64,000 nucleotides of DNA. Source: Candidatus Helarchaeota archaeon. Lineage in GTDB: Archaea > Asgardarchaeota > Lokiarchaeia > Helarchaeales > RDOG01. Under the pieces are notes generated by a model. That model had not been told where the DNA came from. It saw nothing but the letters and a program-made list of their open reading frames with translations, and searched no databases. The translations under genes were made by a program, and so were the position numbers. The number at the start of each line of letters is the position of its first letter. Position 1 is the first letter of the stretch. The stretch covers positions 1 through 64,000 of the forward strand of contig JALGVI010000017.1 in NCBI GenBank assembly GCA_029838215.1, given 5' to 3'. Positions 48,603 through 59,234 of the stretch are shown here, piece after piece.

Positions 48603-49112
48603 ATGAGTTTTATTTTGATTAATAATTGGAGAATTAATGTATTGCATCCTGAAAAAGCAACTAAATCAAAAAAAAGTGATGAAGAAGACTATAAGTACTT
48701 AGCAATTGTAAAAAAAGGCATGAAACGAATAAAAGAAGTAAAAAAGAAATATGTAGAAGAATTGAGAACATATAATGAATTGCTCAAAGAAAATAAAAAT
48801 CTATTTTTACGACCTACCTATGTGAATCGAGGTAAAAAAGTCTATTATTATTGGTACAGGTATATCTGGGATCCTATAAAAAAAAAGACGATCCAAGTAT
48901 ATGTTGGAAAACGTAAATTGAACGAAGATGAAGATTTACCTGATCCTCCTCAATACCCTTTGAAGGATCTGGAATTCGAGACTTTAGACAATAAAGAAGA
49001 CATTGTAATTTCGCGAGAAGATTACTATAAATTTAAAGAATTATTTGAAGGTCTCGAAGTAAGTTTCAATGTGAAAGAGCTAATTAAATCCGACAGAATA
49101 CCTCTTATTTAA
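48603..49112 (+). CDS. Hypothetical protein
   Basis: 169-aa ORF, basic/aromatic-rich KKVYYYWYRYIWD. Confidence 0.5.
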   Translation: MSFILINNWRINVLHPEKATKSKKSDEEDYKYLAIVKKGMKRIKEVKKKYVEELRTYNELLKENKNLFLRPTYVNRGKKVYYYWYRYIWDPIKKKTIQVYVGKRKLNEDEDLPDPPQYPLKDLEFETLDNKEDIVISREDYYKFKELFEGLEVSFNVKELIKSDRIPLI

Positions 49113-49143
49113 TCATCTATGGATTTTATATCGGTGCAGAAAA

Positions 49144-49950
49144 ATGCGTAAGATTAACATGGAAAGAATCAAAGTATTCATTTTTGATCTTGATGGCGTG
49201 GTCTATTTAGGAAATCAGTTAGTACCACGAGCTGATGAAGTAATTGATAAAATCAACAAATTAGGAAAAAAAGTCTATTTTCTGACCAATAATTCTACCA
49301 GAACTCGAAATGAATATGTGAAAAAGTTGAAAAATTTAGGAATAAAAGCCATTCCCGATATTATTATGACGAGTGCTCGAGCCACGGCCATCTATTTATC
49401 ACAAATAAAGAACCACGCAAATGTTTTTGTCATTGGAGAAAAAGGTCTCCAAAAAGAGCTAACTACTTCAGGATTTAAGGTCACTAACAAAAATGATACT
49501 CAGTCTTTGGTTGATTTTGTAGTAGTAGGGCTCGATCGATTTTTTGATTATGAAAAATTAACATTTGCTCTTCATCACGTCATTAAAGGCGCAGAATTCA
49601 TTGCAACAAATGATGATGCTTCATTACCCACTGAAACATTACCGTTGCCAGGCGCAGGAAGTATGGTCGCCGCCCTAACAGCCTGTACCTCCAAAAAACC
49701 AAAAATTATTATAGGGAAACCAAATCCATTTGGAATCAATTTAATTCTTCAACAAGAAAATTGTTCTCCTACTCAGTCTGTAATGATTGGAGACCGAATT
49801 TCGACTGATATCCAAGCTGGAAAAAAAGCAGGAACATCAACCATCTTGGTTAAAACGGGAGCAGGGTTAGAAGAACTTGCCAAGTATAATAATACGAAAA
49901 ACATGGATTTGATTATAGATTCTATCAAAGATCTTGAAAAATTCCTGTAA
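49144..49950 (+). CDS. HAD-superfamily phosphatase (NagD-like)
   Basis: FDLDGVVYLGNQ; TNNSTRTRNEY; GKPNPFG; MIGDRISTDIQAGKKAG. Confidence 0.92.
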   Translation: MRKINMERIKVFIFDLDGVVYLGNQLVPRADEVIDKINKLGKKVYFLTNNSTRTRNEYVKKLKNLGIKAIPDIIMTSARATAIYLSQIKNHANVFVIGEKGLQKELTTSGFKVTNKNDTQSLVDFVVVGLDRFFDYEKLTFALHHVIKGAEFIATNDDASLPTETLPLPGAGSMVAALTACTSKKPKIIIGKPNPFGINLILQQENCSPTQSVMIGDRISTDIQAGKKAGTSTILVKTGAGLEELAKYNNTKNMDLIIDSIKDLEKFL

Positions 49951-49985
49951 ACTTTTTAATTATGTTAATTAACATGGTGTATTTC

Positions 49986-50360
49986 TTAATGGCTTAAGAG
50001 ATCATCAATTCTTTTTGCCATCCGTTCAATAATTAGTAATGTGATTCCAAAGGAACGTTTCAGAGTTATCGTTAGGATTAATGCTTCTTCTCCTGCTTCA
50101 ACAAGGATGACACTATAAGGTCCCGATTCCAGAATGAATTTATCAGGAGATTTATTAAAAAGTTCAAATATTACACGATCTCCCAACATTGCCATCTGAG
50201 ATGCCATACCAGCAAGTAATTCTTCATTATATCCATTTTCAAGTGCATTTGCAATAATTAATCCATCCCTAGATACGATTGTAATGGCAAGAATATCCTG
50301 ACTTTTTTCGAGTACTTCACGGAGCATGTTGTTTAGAGAACTTGACATATCCGATACCAA
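49986..50360 (-). CDS. Roadblock/LC7 domain protein
   Basis: DILAITIVSRDGLIIANAL...ILTITLKRSFGITLL. Confidence 0.85.
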   Translation of the reverse strand: MVSDMSSSLNNMLREVLEKSQDILAITIVSRDGLIIANALENGYNEELLAGMASQMAMLGDRVIFELFNKSPDKFILESGPYSVILVEAGEEALILTITLKRSFGITLLIIERMAKRIDDLLSH

Positions 50361-50442
50361 GAGAACAATCCACCTTTAGCAATATATGAGCTAAAGATGA
50401 TTCTAAATTCTCGAATTTAAACCAAACAAAAAATCTTGTCTC

Positions 50443-51147
50443 GTGCATGGAAAATTTTATTTATTTCTCTTCAGTTGTTTAAAAACCAGAAATTCGAATG
50501 AGGATGAGCAAATGATCGAATTAATATACAAAATGAAATACAAGGACGTGCAGATTCAAGTTATAAAAGGTAAAATTTCAAACCTACAAGTTGATGCCAT
50601 AATGTGTCCCACTAATTCTTACCTAAGAATGGAAGCTGATGTTGCAAAATTTTTGAAAGAAATTGGTGGTTCAGAAATCGAAACTGAAGCATTGAACTTT
50701 TTAGAAAATTACAAAGATTATTCTTACTTGAAAGACTTTGAAGGTAGCTGTCCCATTGGAACTGCCGTTATTACGAGCGCAGGCAAATTAATCCCAAATA
50801 TAAAATATGTTATTCATACCCCCGTAATTAATGAATCTGGAGAACAAACAAAAAGAACTCGAATTCTAAGTGCGATCCGGGGAGTAATGCAAAGGGCTTA
50901 CGAAGCTTGGTGGAAACTTGGACTAAACGAAAAGAGTAATCTCTGCGAAAGCATTGCAATTCCGGGATTTAAGATGGGAACCGAACGTCTCTCAAAAGCA
51001 AAGATTTCTAGGGCAATCATCGATGGATTGGTCAATCAATTAAATACATGGTTTGTAAAGGCACCCCTCAAGAAAATAATTCTCATAGATCAAGATGATG
51101 AACTTCTTCAGCAACACATAAAGGTCCTCGAAACCCTTAATGAATAA
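50443..51147 (+). CDS. Macro-domain protein
   Basis: IKGKISNLQVDAIMCPTNSYL; CPIGTAVITSAGKL; YVIHTPVI; IAIPGFKMG. Confidence 0.8.
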   Translation: MHGKFYLFLFSCLKTRNSNEDEQMIELIYKMKYKDVQIQVIKGKISNLQVDAIMCPTNSYLRMEADVAKFLKEIGGSEIETEALNFLENYKDYSYLKDFEGSCPIGTAVITSAGKLIPNIKYVIHTPVINESGEQTKRTRILSAIRGVMQRAYEAWWKLGLNEKSNLCESIAIPGFKMGTERLSKAKISRAIIDGLVNQLNTWFVKAPLKKIILIDQDDELLQQHIKVLETLNE

Positions 51148-51207
51148 CTCTCCATTCATTTGAATTTTTGTTTTATTAATGAAGGATCAAATCCAATCAG
51201 TTAATAA

Positions 51208-51774
51208 ATGCTTTCAGAATATGTAAGACGTGAAGCAAAATCTCCTCTATTACTTAGAAAAAGAGATACTCAAAACAAGCTATTAAATATCGCTTATGGT
51301 CTCAAAAAACGTCTATTCAAAAAAAGAATACGGAATGCGAAAAGCGTGAGATTAAAATTTAAAAAATATCCCTCTGTTACCGTAGATGCAGTAATCATTG
51401 AAAATGAAAGAATCCTACTTGTCAAGAGAAAATATGATCCTTTTAAAAATTATTGGGCTCTCCCTGGCGGTTTTATAGAACTAGGAGAAACGGTTGAAGC
51501 GGCCTGTATTCGAGAAGTGAAAGAAGAAACAAATCTTGATGTCGAATTTAAATCTTTTTTTGGCACCTATTCTAATCCGAAACGAGATCCTCGTGGGCAC
51601 GTAATAACTGTTGTTTGTTTCTGCAAGAAAATAAATGAAAATCAATTTCCTATGGGATCAGATGATGCAAAGGAAGCCAAATTTATTGGCAAGTCAGAAT
51701 TAAATAAAATAAAAGATAGAATTGCCTTTGATCACTTACAAATAATGACTGATTCGGGATTTTTTCAGCTCTAA
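51208..51774 (+). CDS. Nudix hydrolase
   Basis: Nudix box GGFIELGETVEAACIREVKEETNL. Confidence 0.93.
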   Translation: MLSEYVRREAKSPLLLRKRDTQNKLLNIAYGLKKRLFKKRIRNAKSVRLKFKKYPSVTVDAVIIENERILLVKRKYDPFKNYWALPGGFIELGETVEAACIREVKEETNLDVEFKSFFGTYSNPKRDPRGHVITVVCFCKKINENQFPMGSDDAKEAKFIGKSELNKIKDRIAFDHLQIMTDSGFFQL

Positions 51775-51803
51775 TTTTATTAAAAGGATGTGAACTTTCT
51801 TCG

Positions 51804-52502
51804 ATGAATGATTCAAGCGAAAATGAAAAGATCTTAGAAACCATTTCTAAATCATATTATATTTGCAAGGAAAAAGTAGATCGATATGTTGCAAAGACAA
51901 GAATGGAAGAAAAGCGAATAAGAAAAAGCAAAACCGAATCAAATATCCTAAGTAGAAAAGATCTTATTGAATTTAAAGTTAGTTACATCCCATTTCTACT
52001 ACTAGATGGAATGTATGAAATTAAATATTCAAAAAAGAATGTAATAAAAATATCACTTAGGAGTGAAGTTTTCTCCATAACAATAGGCAATTTAACGTTC
52101 AAGAAGACCGAATTACATCAATTAAAAGAAGATTTATTCGAACTAGACTTTATTGAATCAATCATTCAAGAAAATAATGCAAAGATAGCAATTGATGCTC
52201 AAGGAAAGGAAATTAAGGAAAAAGATATTCCTGAATTTCAATTGATAGATAAGAAATTACTTGAAGAAATTCAAAAAAAAGACCAAATTGTAAAAGTTCG
52301 TTATAATGATAAATTCCTTCTTGAAAAGTTAAAATCACGTTTAATAAAAAGACCATTAGACTATGTTAAAATAATAGAAGAGAAAATTTCTATTAGGTAT
52401 TTGATAATTCTCCGAGCACGTTATGAAGGAACATTTGAAATCAATAATAAAAAGAAAACAATGATTATTGATAGCGTGACTGGATCATCAACATTAGAAT
52501 GA
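51804..52502 (+). CDS. Hypothetical protein
   Basis: 232-aa ORF, co-directional. Confidence 0.5.
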   Translation: MNDSSENEKILETISKSYYICKEKVDRYVAKTRMEEKRIRKSKTESNILSRKDLIEFKVSYIPFLLLDGMYEIKYSKKNVIKISLRSEVFSITIGNLTFKKTELHQLKEDLFELDFIESIIQENNAKIAIDAQGKEIKEKDIPEFQLIDKKLLEEIQKKDQIVKVRYNDKFLLEKLKSRLIKRPLDYVKIIEEKISIRYLIILRARYEGTFEINNKKKTMIIDSVTGSSTLE

Positions 52503-52553
52503 GATGAGAGCGTATTTTTTCCATCATTTATTTTAAACTTGGTTTGAATAAAG

Positions 52554-53174
52554 ATGACCTCTAAGTTTAAATGTTTCCAATGCGGACAATGCTGTGTGAT
52601 CAAATATCCCTGCATTTATAGTTTTGAATTGGATAAGGCAAAGAGATTAGCTACTGAGCTTGATGTAGAATTGGGCATAACTCCGTTTAGATTTAAATTT
52701 GATTTAACAAATAAAAATATCATCATTCTCATATATCGATTTAATAAAAGGCCTTGTATTTTTATGCAAAATAATAAATGTATGATCCAAAAGGATAAAT
52801 TCATTGCATGTAGGAAATATCCTATTGCCACATGGTTAGATCTAGGTTTTTTATCATTATTGGGTTTCCATCAAACCTATTTTGATTTTGATCGCACTTG
52901 TACGTTCTTAAAAAGTCAAGAATATGAAATAGATGCTTTAATAAAAGAACCCTTAGAAGAGATTTTTCCTTCAGAATTAAGAGCTTCTAAAGAAGATAGA
53001 GATACATGGATTTCAATGGAAAAAAATCTTCGGCGGATAGCAAAGAATCAAAAATTCAAATTAATCTCAGACATAAAAATGAAGAAAAAGAACAAATTTC
53101 TATATGAAAAAAATCTTAAAGAATGGAATCAACTGTCTTTCGAACAATATATTAAAAAATATGATAATTTATAG
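52554..53174 (+). CDS. YkgJ-type cysteine cluster protein
   Basis: CFQCGQCCVIKYPC...CIFMQNNKCMI...CRKYP. Confidence 0.82.
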   Translation: MTSKFKCFQCGQCCVIKYPCIYSFELDKAKRLATELDVELGITPFRFKFDLTNKNIIILIYRFNKRPCIFMQNNKCMIQKDKFIACRKYPIATWLDLGFLSLLGFHQTYFDFDRTCTFLKSQEYEIDALIKEPLEEIFPSELRASKEDRDTWISMEKNLRRIAKNQKFKLISDIKMKKKNKFLYEKNLKEWNQLSFEQYIKKYDNL

Positions 53175-53192
53175 TAGGACCAACTATTGTTT

Positions 53193-53399
53193 TCACCCAA
53201 TGCCTAATTGATCAAAAAGGACGTTTATGCTGTTTGAAATCCAATTAAAGATACCAAATATTAATCCTACTAAGATTAATATGACTACAATAGATACTCC
53301 TATCAATAAACCCTCTTCTGTAATTGGAGAAAAGAAGATTTTTACCAATAAATTTGTCATGACCTTTTGTTTTGAATTCTTTAATAATAAGGCATTCAT
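53193..53399 (-). CDS. Single-span small membrane protein
   Basis: ITEEGLLIGVSIVVILILVGLIFGIFNW hydrophobic segment. Confidence 0.5.
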   Translation of the reverse strand: MNALLLKNSKQKVMTNLLVKIFFSPITEEGLLIGVSIVVILILVGLIFGIFNWISNSINVLFDQLGIG

Positions 53400-53445
53400 A
53401 CGAAATTCTTTAATTAGAATGGTATATTAACTCCAATTTTTGCCA

Positions 53446-54099
53446 TTAAAAGGACAGTAGTCTAAGAATGGAAAGAATAAAAAAAAGACATTGGGAACTG
53501 ATGTTAAGTATAAGAAAATAATTTTTTTTAATGAAATAAAACGAGATTTCGGGTTCATTTTGCATAAAATTATCTGTTAGAACAACATTTAAAAAAAGAA
53601 TGAGCATTATTGCAAATGATAGTCCGAGTCCAAAGTTGACAATGAATCCTTCGATTAAAATCGTGATCAAAAAGTAACTAGGTAATGGAACAACTATTTG
53701 AATGACCTGATCGAATAGAACATAACAAGTAATGCCTATAAAAATTATAGAAGCGAACTTGCATTGATATTGTGATTTGAAATGGAGATCCTTGTCTTTT
53801 TCTTGAAATGATCCCCTGATTTTCGGAATTCTTGATGTTTCGACCATCTGGGAAATCACATACACGAGGAATAGAACATTCATCGAACAAGATGTATAAA
53901 AAAAGAAAAAAACATCTGTTTTTAGAAAATTCATACCAAAAATACTCACAAAACCAATACCAGGAATCAATGAATAAATATGAAGAACTTCTACAAAATA
54001 CATAAAACATAATGTGAGGTAGAATGAAATTACAAAGATTATAACTAAGAATCTGATTTTGGTATTTCGAATGTGTGAAATGGTTATAGATTTCATCAT
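53446..54099 (-). CDS. Multi-span membrane protein
   Basis: Six or seven hydrophobic segments. Confidence 0.55.
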   Translation of the reverse strand: MMKSITISHIRNTKIRFLVIIFVISFYLTLCFMYFVEVLHIYSLIPGIGFVSIFGMNFLKTDVFFFFYTSCSMNVLFLVYVISQMVETSRIPKIRGSFQEKDKDLHFKSQYQCKFASIIFIGITCYVLFDQVIQIVVPLPSYFLITILIEGFIVNFGLGLSFAIMLILFLNVVLTDNFMQNEPEISFYFIKKNYFLILNISSQCLFFILSILRLLSF

Positions 54100-54266
54100 T
54101 TAGCTCCAAGATACTGGATTTTAAAACCTTACAGACTTTTTTTGAATCTCGAAAATGATTTTTTTCGTAAAAATTATAAACATATTCTATTTTTAGAATC
54201 AAGAAATAAAAATTGTACGATTATTGATAAGGCTAAAAATTAAGTGAAATCAGGTAGTAATTCATA

Positions 54267-54530
54267 ATGACATCGATGTACGAAATCATCTTGAAACCGC
54301 TAATGACAGAATCGTCATTTAATCTCATTGAAAAGGAAAATAAATTAATATTTATTGTAAAAAGGGACGCAAATAAAAAAATGATAAAATGGGCGGTTGA
54401 AAAACTTTTCAACGTAAAAGTTGAAAAAGTTAATACCTTAATACAAAAAGATGGTAAGAAAAAAGCGTACGTAAGGCTTTCTCCTGAGTATATAGCTGGT
54501 GACATTGCCACTAATTTAGGAATTTTCTAA
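54267..54530 (+). CDS. rpl23: 50S ribosomal protein L23
   Basis: MYEIILKPLMTESSFNLIEKENKLIFIVKRDANK...VEKLFNVKVEKVNT. Confidence 0.93.
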   Translation: MTSMYEIILKPLMTESSFNLIEKENKLIFIVKRDANKKMIKWAVEKLFNVKVEKVNTLIQKDGKKKAYVRLSPEYIAGDIATNLGIF

Positions 54531-54543
54531 GTGGGGTCATAAA

Positions 54544-55260
54544 ATGGGAAAACGAATTCGAGTTCAACGTCAGAGTTCAAAAGTCTTTAGAGCACCAACG
54601 CATAAGGCACTAAATCCTGTAAAATACGTTCCATTATCTGATAAACCCAAGTTAACTGGTGTAATTCAAGAAATAACTCATGAACCTCGGCGGGGTGCGC
54701 CTCTAGCAAAAATAAAGTATGAAAATAATATGACAAAGTATCAAATCATACCAGAATCAATTTATGTAGGGAAACAGGTCGAAGTTGGGGCAAAAGCAGA
54801 ACTCGAAATTGGAAATGTGTTACCATTAATCCGCATCCCTGAAGGAATTCCAATTTGTAACATTGAAGGTAATCCTGGAGATGGTGGAAAGTTCATTCGA
54901 TCTTCTGGGTGCTATGGGACGATTCAATCTCGTTCACGTGAAAAGGTTGTCGTGAAATTAAAATCGGGACAATTAAAATCATTTAACCCATTATGTCGGG
55001 CAACAATTGGAATCGTGGCGGGTGGTGGACGACCTGAAAAACCGTTTGTAAAAGCAGGAACAAAACATCACTTAATGCGTGCAAAAGGTCGGAGATGGCC
55101 CGTAGTTCGAGGTGTTGCAATGAATGCTTGTAGCCATCCTCACGGTGGTGGAGGACACCAACACATTGGGAAGAAAGGATCTTGTGTTTCGAGGAATGCA
55201 CCTCCTGGTCGCAAAGTGGGTCTTATTGCTGCCCGGAGGTCTGGAAAAAAGAAGAAATAA
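54544..55260 (+). CDS. rpl2: 50S ribosomal protein L2
   Basis: GKRIRVQRQ; EPRRGAPLAKI; VRGVAMNACSHPHGGGGHQHIGK. Confidence 0.96.
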   Translation: MGKRIRVQRQSSKVFRAPTHKALNPVKYVPLSDKPKLTGVIQEITHEPRRGAPLAKIKYENNMTKYQIIPESIYVGKQVEVGAKAELEIGNVLPLIRIPEGIPICNIEGNPGDGGKFIRSSGCYGTIQSRSREKVVVKLKSGQLKSFNPLCRATIGIVAGGGRPEKPFVKAGTKHHLMRAKGRRWPVVRGVAMNACSHPHGGGGHQHIGKKGSCVSRNAPPGRKVGLIAARRSGKKKK

Positions 55261-55272
55261 TTCAAAGTTGTC

Positions 55273-58200
55273 TCAGGTATTTTTTAATTTTTCCGAATAT
55301 TTTTCAAAGAATTCCGTATCTTTCAAAATTTTGAAATCCTTGCAAAATTCCTCCACTTCTTCTAGAATTGGTAGGTTTTGCATATTCTTATTCGGCATTG
55401 TATGACGACTATCTACTGATGATTCCAATTGAAGATTTTTTAGATCTTCGACCTTATTCTCACAATAAACCTGAATTTTTTTCCATTCTCTATAATTAAA
55501 AGCAGAAAGTTGAATATACTTTAAATTTTCTTGCTTCAAATATTGTAAAAATTTATTTTTCAAGGAAAAAAAAGGCACGATAATCAATATACTCTTAACT
55601 TCCATTTTAACGTGTTCTTCCATTTGACGAATCTTCGTTATGAATTCTTGCTTAGACAAATCTTCTGTAATAATCAAACCATTACAGTTTCTTGATGGAA
55701 TGAAGAAATCAAATGGTTTGCAATCATCAAATTTCATAAACTTATTTTTCCTAAATTCTTCCATCATTTTTTCTCTAATTATCTTTCTGCTAACGTTTAA
55801 TTTAGGGTTTTTATAGATGATCGAAATTCTACGATCCATGTTTGATTTATAAACGGGAATTGATGTCTCAAGAAGCAGCCTATTTCGCAAAAGTTTTGCA
55901 AGTATCGAGTTGAACCTATTTATATTCATTTCAATTTGTGAAATCACGTCTCGTTTTAATACGTAACCGTTAGTCATCATATGATAAATAAAAAAATAAA
56001 GTTCCTTTTCTTCATTAGTAAAGTTTTCCAATGCTGAAAAATCTTTAAAGTTGTTGCTTTGCACGCTCAGCTTATTTTCTTTATAGTCTTTCATTTGAAA
56101 AAATTTTCTAAAATTTGAAGTATTTGATTGAAAAATTTCGTCTAGTGTAATTGGAACATTTGGTGAAAATGGAGCTCGAATTCTAAATGGAAACGGAAAA
56201 TTCAATGTGCTCATGATTGCTTCACGTTTGGGAATTGTTCTTAAGTATTTTTCTTGTTCCTCGTTTAAATTTTGATAGTTTGATACTTTATCCGTATCAT
56301 TTTTATCCGTCAATCGAAAACTTATTTTTACTGCAGAATTTGAGATGATATCACTTGAAATCTCAGGACGAGTTGCAATAGATATCATTGATTCACCGAC
56401 CCCTCTTAACAATAATGGAATATCTTCGCCTAATGACGTTTCGGATATCTCTCTCAAGATAGACGGAACTAAAAGTTGCGCGTCCTCAATTATAGTAACG
56501 TGTTTTAAATCATTTGTTACTCCTCTTCTAAGAGCTTCATCTATTGCATATTTTAGGATAATGTTCATTAATAACCTAACATCTTCTTTGGTACCTTGTT
56601 TATAAATAACGTTTGAAAGATCGAAGACAACCTTATGCTTCATTAATTCTTCAAATGGGATTGTTGTTCTATCCGTATTTAAAATCTCTCCTAGAATACC
56701 ACTTACAAATTTCGTAAAACGATTTTCTATCGCCGCAATTGTCATTACGATGGCCTTATTCTCAGATCTATTTTCCAATGAATAACTGCGTAGTTCTTCG
56801 AAAAAGGATTTAAAATCACGTTTATTCTTGTCTCTTATGCATTTTATTAGAACCTCTCTTGTAATTTTCTCCATTTGTGGGCTAAATTCTAATTTTGAAT
56901 ACGAATCTTTAGTTAAAGTGCTCTTAAATACTTCTTTTAAAATGGAAAATATTTTATTTGCATGATTTTCTGGATTAGCTCGATGTGGATCGAATAAATT
57001 GATTTTAAGTGAATTTTGTTCATCACCTAAAATGAAAACTAAGACTGGTTCCTTAATCCGCTTTATGAGGTTCCTGTAATCTCCTTTCCATTCTAGGACC
57101 ATCCAATTAATTTTAGGAAATTTATTTGTCAACTCAATTAGCATATTCTTTGTAAATTCCGTTTTGCCCATTCCAATTAAACCAGTAATGAACACGTTTA
57201 ACTTCACTTCTTCAATATCTAAAAAAGCACGAAATAACTCTTGGTTTCCATACAGAACATCTCCAATATAGATTTGTGTACTATTCGGATTATCAATTAT
57301 GGGAGGTAATTCAAAGTTGGGGATTTGAATTCTCTGAATTGTGGAAGGAAATGCTTGTTCAGGCAAGTGAAAAGTCGCTATAAGTTGTTCTGTAGTCATT
57401 TCAAGAGAATCCAGAAGTCCACGCATTAAGGCAATGGGAAGAGCTTTAAGCAATTTATAGTTCTCTATACTTAATATTTTAACAATTTGGTTGGAATCGG
57501 AAAATATATTTTTCAGTATCGCTTTAGCTTTATCAATATTCCTTTGTAATTGGACTAAATTATGAGATTTTAAGACTAAATAATTAGATACTTTCCAAAA
57601 CTGAACGAATTCCATATGCTTGATGTTAAGGAGATTTATACGAATTTCTTCCGTCGCAAGCATCTCATCAATCTGTTTACTCGAATTGTAAAATGAAGCG
57701 AAATTGTCTTGCACTTTTTGCTTGAATCTTGAGAAATCTTGACTAAAACTTGGTTTTATTGAAGAAATAAAATGACAATTGATTTTATTAGAAAGAAAAT
57801 TATTAATGAGTTGATCAATTTGTGTGAGAGTTGATTCAGCTTTTATTGCAGGAATGGAATCAAATTTTAAAATGCTAATATATAGGTCATCTATTTTTCT
57901 GTTTATTTGTATTATATTTTTTTCAACTTTCTTATATTTATAATTGCCTAACCCTAAAATCTCTTTCCATTCATATGTTAATTCATCACCTGTTAATACT
58001 CTAAATCCAATTCCATTAAAAACGGTTTTAAATGTAGTTTCGAGGAATAAAACTTTTGCCTCTAGTTCGCCGACTAACTTATCAACTGATTTTCTTCCAC
58101 TTATCATTAAAATAAATTGAATTTCGATTTTATTATTGCGAATTACAATCTCATATGATAATTGAGGAATTTGTCGTGCAATATTGACCAAATGGTAAAA

Positions 58201-58815
58201 AAGATAATTTGTATTTCCCATTTTAAGTAAGCGGTCAACGATCCTAGGAATTTCGCGTTCCTCTCTCATGGAAATATTCTTAGGAATTTCTGTTATTTTG
58301 ATAATTGCTAAAACTTTTTTATGACCATTTTTTCCTCTGAATATTAGTGCACATTCCCCGACTTCAGTATCTTTTACGGAAAAACGATATTTTGCCACAT
58401 CAAGAAGAGAAATAATAAGGGTAATCTCAACAACAATAACAATGAACGATATACAAAATGAAATAGGGTTGAACATTTCATAGATACTGAATAAACTTAA
58501 TAGTAAAGACATTACAATCGTGCTGAATATAATGGATATAGTAATATTCACGATTTCATCTTTTGAAAGAAAGGAAAGACCGAGGAATCCAAGTAAGAAA
58601 AGAATTGTACCGTAATTACTAAAGTAAATAAAAAAGACAGGATTCTGAATAATTGGCACTCCTCTTATTACGTAAATTATGTAAATATTGAAAATTAAGT
58701 CAATTAATTTTGGTACTGAAGTATTGAAATAAACATTAAAAATAAAAACAAATAGGGTGTTAAAGAAAGTAATTCCAAAAAGGAATAAACAGCTACCTAA
58801 CAAAATATGAACCAA
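55273..58815 (-). CDS. HerA/VirB4-like membrane-anchored ATPase
   Basis: N-terminal TM segments; Walker A TGLIGMGKTEFTK; Walker B HVTIIEDAQLL; C-terminal HTH-like region. Confidence 0.75.
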   Translation of the reverse strand: MVHILLGSCLFLFGITFFNTLFVFIFNVYFNTSVPKLIDLIFNIYIIYVIRGVPIIQNPVFFIYFSNYGTILFLLGFLGLSFLSKDEIVNITISIIFSTIVMSLLLSLFSIYEMFNPISFCISFIVIVVEITLIISLLDVAKYRFSVKDTEVGECALIFRGKNGHKKVLAIIKITEIPKNISMREEREIPRIVDRLLKMGNTNYLFYHLVNIARQIPQLSYEIVIRNNKIEIQFILMISGRKSVDKLVGELEAKVLFLETTFKTVFNGIGFRVLTGDELTYEWKEILGLGNYKYKKVEKNIIQINRKIDDLYISILKFDSIPAIKAESTLTQIDQLINNFLSNKINCHFISSIKPSFSQDFSRFKQKVQDNFASFYNSSKQIDEMLATEEIRINLLNIKHMEFVQFWKVSNYLVLKSHNLVQLQRNIDKAKAILKNIFSDSNQIVKILSIENYKLLKALPIALMRGLLDSLEMTTEQLIATFHLPEQAFPSTIQRIQIPNFELPPIIDNPNSTQIYIGDVLYGNQELFRAFLDIEEVKLNVFITGLIGMGKTEFTKNMLIELTNKFPKINWMVLEWKGDYRNLIKRIKEPVLVFILGDEQNSLKINLFDPHRANPENHANKIFSILKEVFKSTLTKDSYSKLEFSPQMEKITREVLIKCIRDKNKRDFKSFFEELRSYSLENRSENKAIVMTIAAIENRFTKFVSGILGEILNTDRTTIPFEELMKHKVVFDLSNVIYKQGTKEDVRLLMNIILKYAIDEALRRGVTNDLKHVTIIEDAQLLVPSILREISETSLGEDIPLLLRGVGESMISIATRPEISSDIISNSAVKISFRLTDKNDTDKVSNYQNLNEEQEKYLRTIPKREAIMSTLNFPFPFRIRAPFSPNVPITLDEIFQSNTSNFRKFFQMKDYKENKLSVQSNNFKDFSALENFTNEEKELYFFIYHMMTNGYVLKRDVISQIEMNINRFNSILAKLLRNRLLLETSIPVYKSNMDRRISIIYKNPKLNVSRKIIREKMMEEFRKNKFMKFDDCKPFDFFIPSRNCNGLIITEDLSKQEFITKIRQMEEHVKMEVKSILIIVPFFSLKNKFLQYLKQENLKYIQLSAFNYREWKKIQVYCENKVEDLKNLQLESSVDSRHTMPNKNMQNLPILEEVEEFCKDFKILKDTEFFEKYSEKLKNT

Positions 58816-59159
58816 TAGAGTATGTTCTCTTGAAATTTGCTTTTTTTTTTAATATATCTGAAAAATAGCCCCCCTAAGATTAATGACTCGCCAAGTATTG
58901 CAAATATGAATAAGAGATTTATTTGTTCAATCAACGAATTTAGTATAAATAAGAAATTTATTAGTCCATATAACGAAGGAAACTCTAAAATAAAGTCTGG
59001 AAAGAGGTTGAATTCACTCAGATATATGTTTGCTAGAATGAAACAGGTGATAGTTATGACTATAATTGCTAAACAAGAGAAAACTCTCTCAAGCTCTCTT
59101 GGTCTTGGAGTTTTTACTGGTATTATTTCCTGTTTCACGTATACTTCCTTGTCAACCAT
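58797..59159 (-). CDS. Small membrane protein
   Basis: 120 aa, hydrophobic segments, overlaps ATPase gene. Confidence 0.6.
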   Translation of the reverse strand: MVDKEVYVKQEIIPVKTPRPRELERVFSCLAIIVITITCFILANIYLSEFNLFPDFILEFPSLYGLINFLFILNSLIEQINLLFIFAILGESLILGGLFFRYIKKKSKFQENILYWFIFC

Positions 59160-59234
59160 TTTTATCAGTATTTACTTTTATTGGTCTAAAAGTTTTACGT
59201 TTTGTTTTATATTTTAACTCCACAAAAGAAGAAA

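Noticed and set aside
53227-53430. Plus-strand 67-aa ORF
   Set aside because: Antisense to a clean single-span membrane ORF on the minus strand; composition not protein-like.
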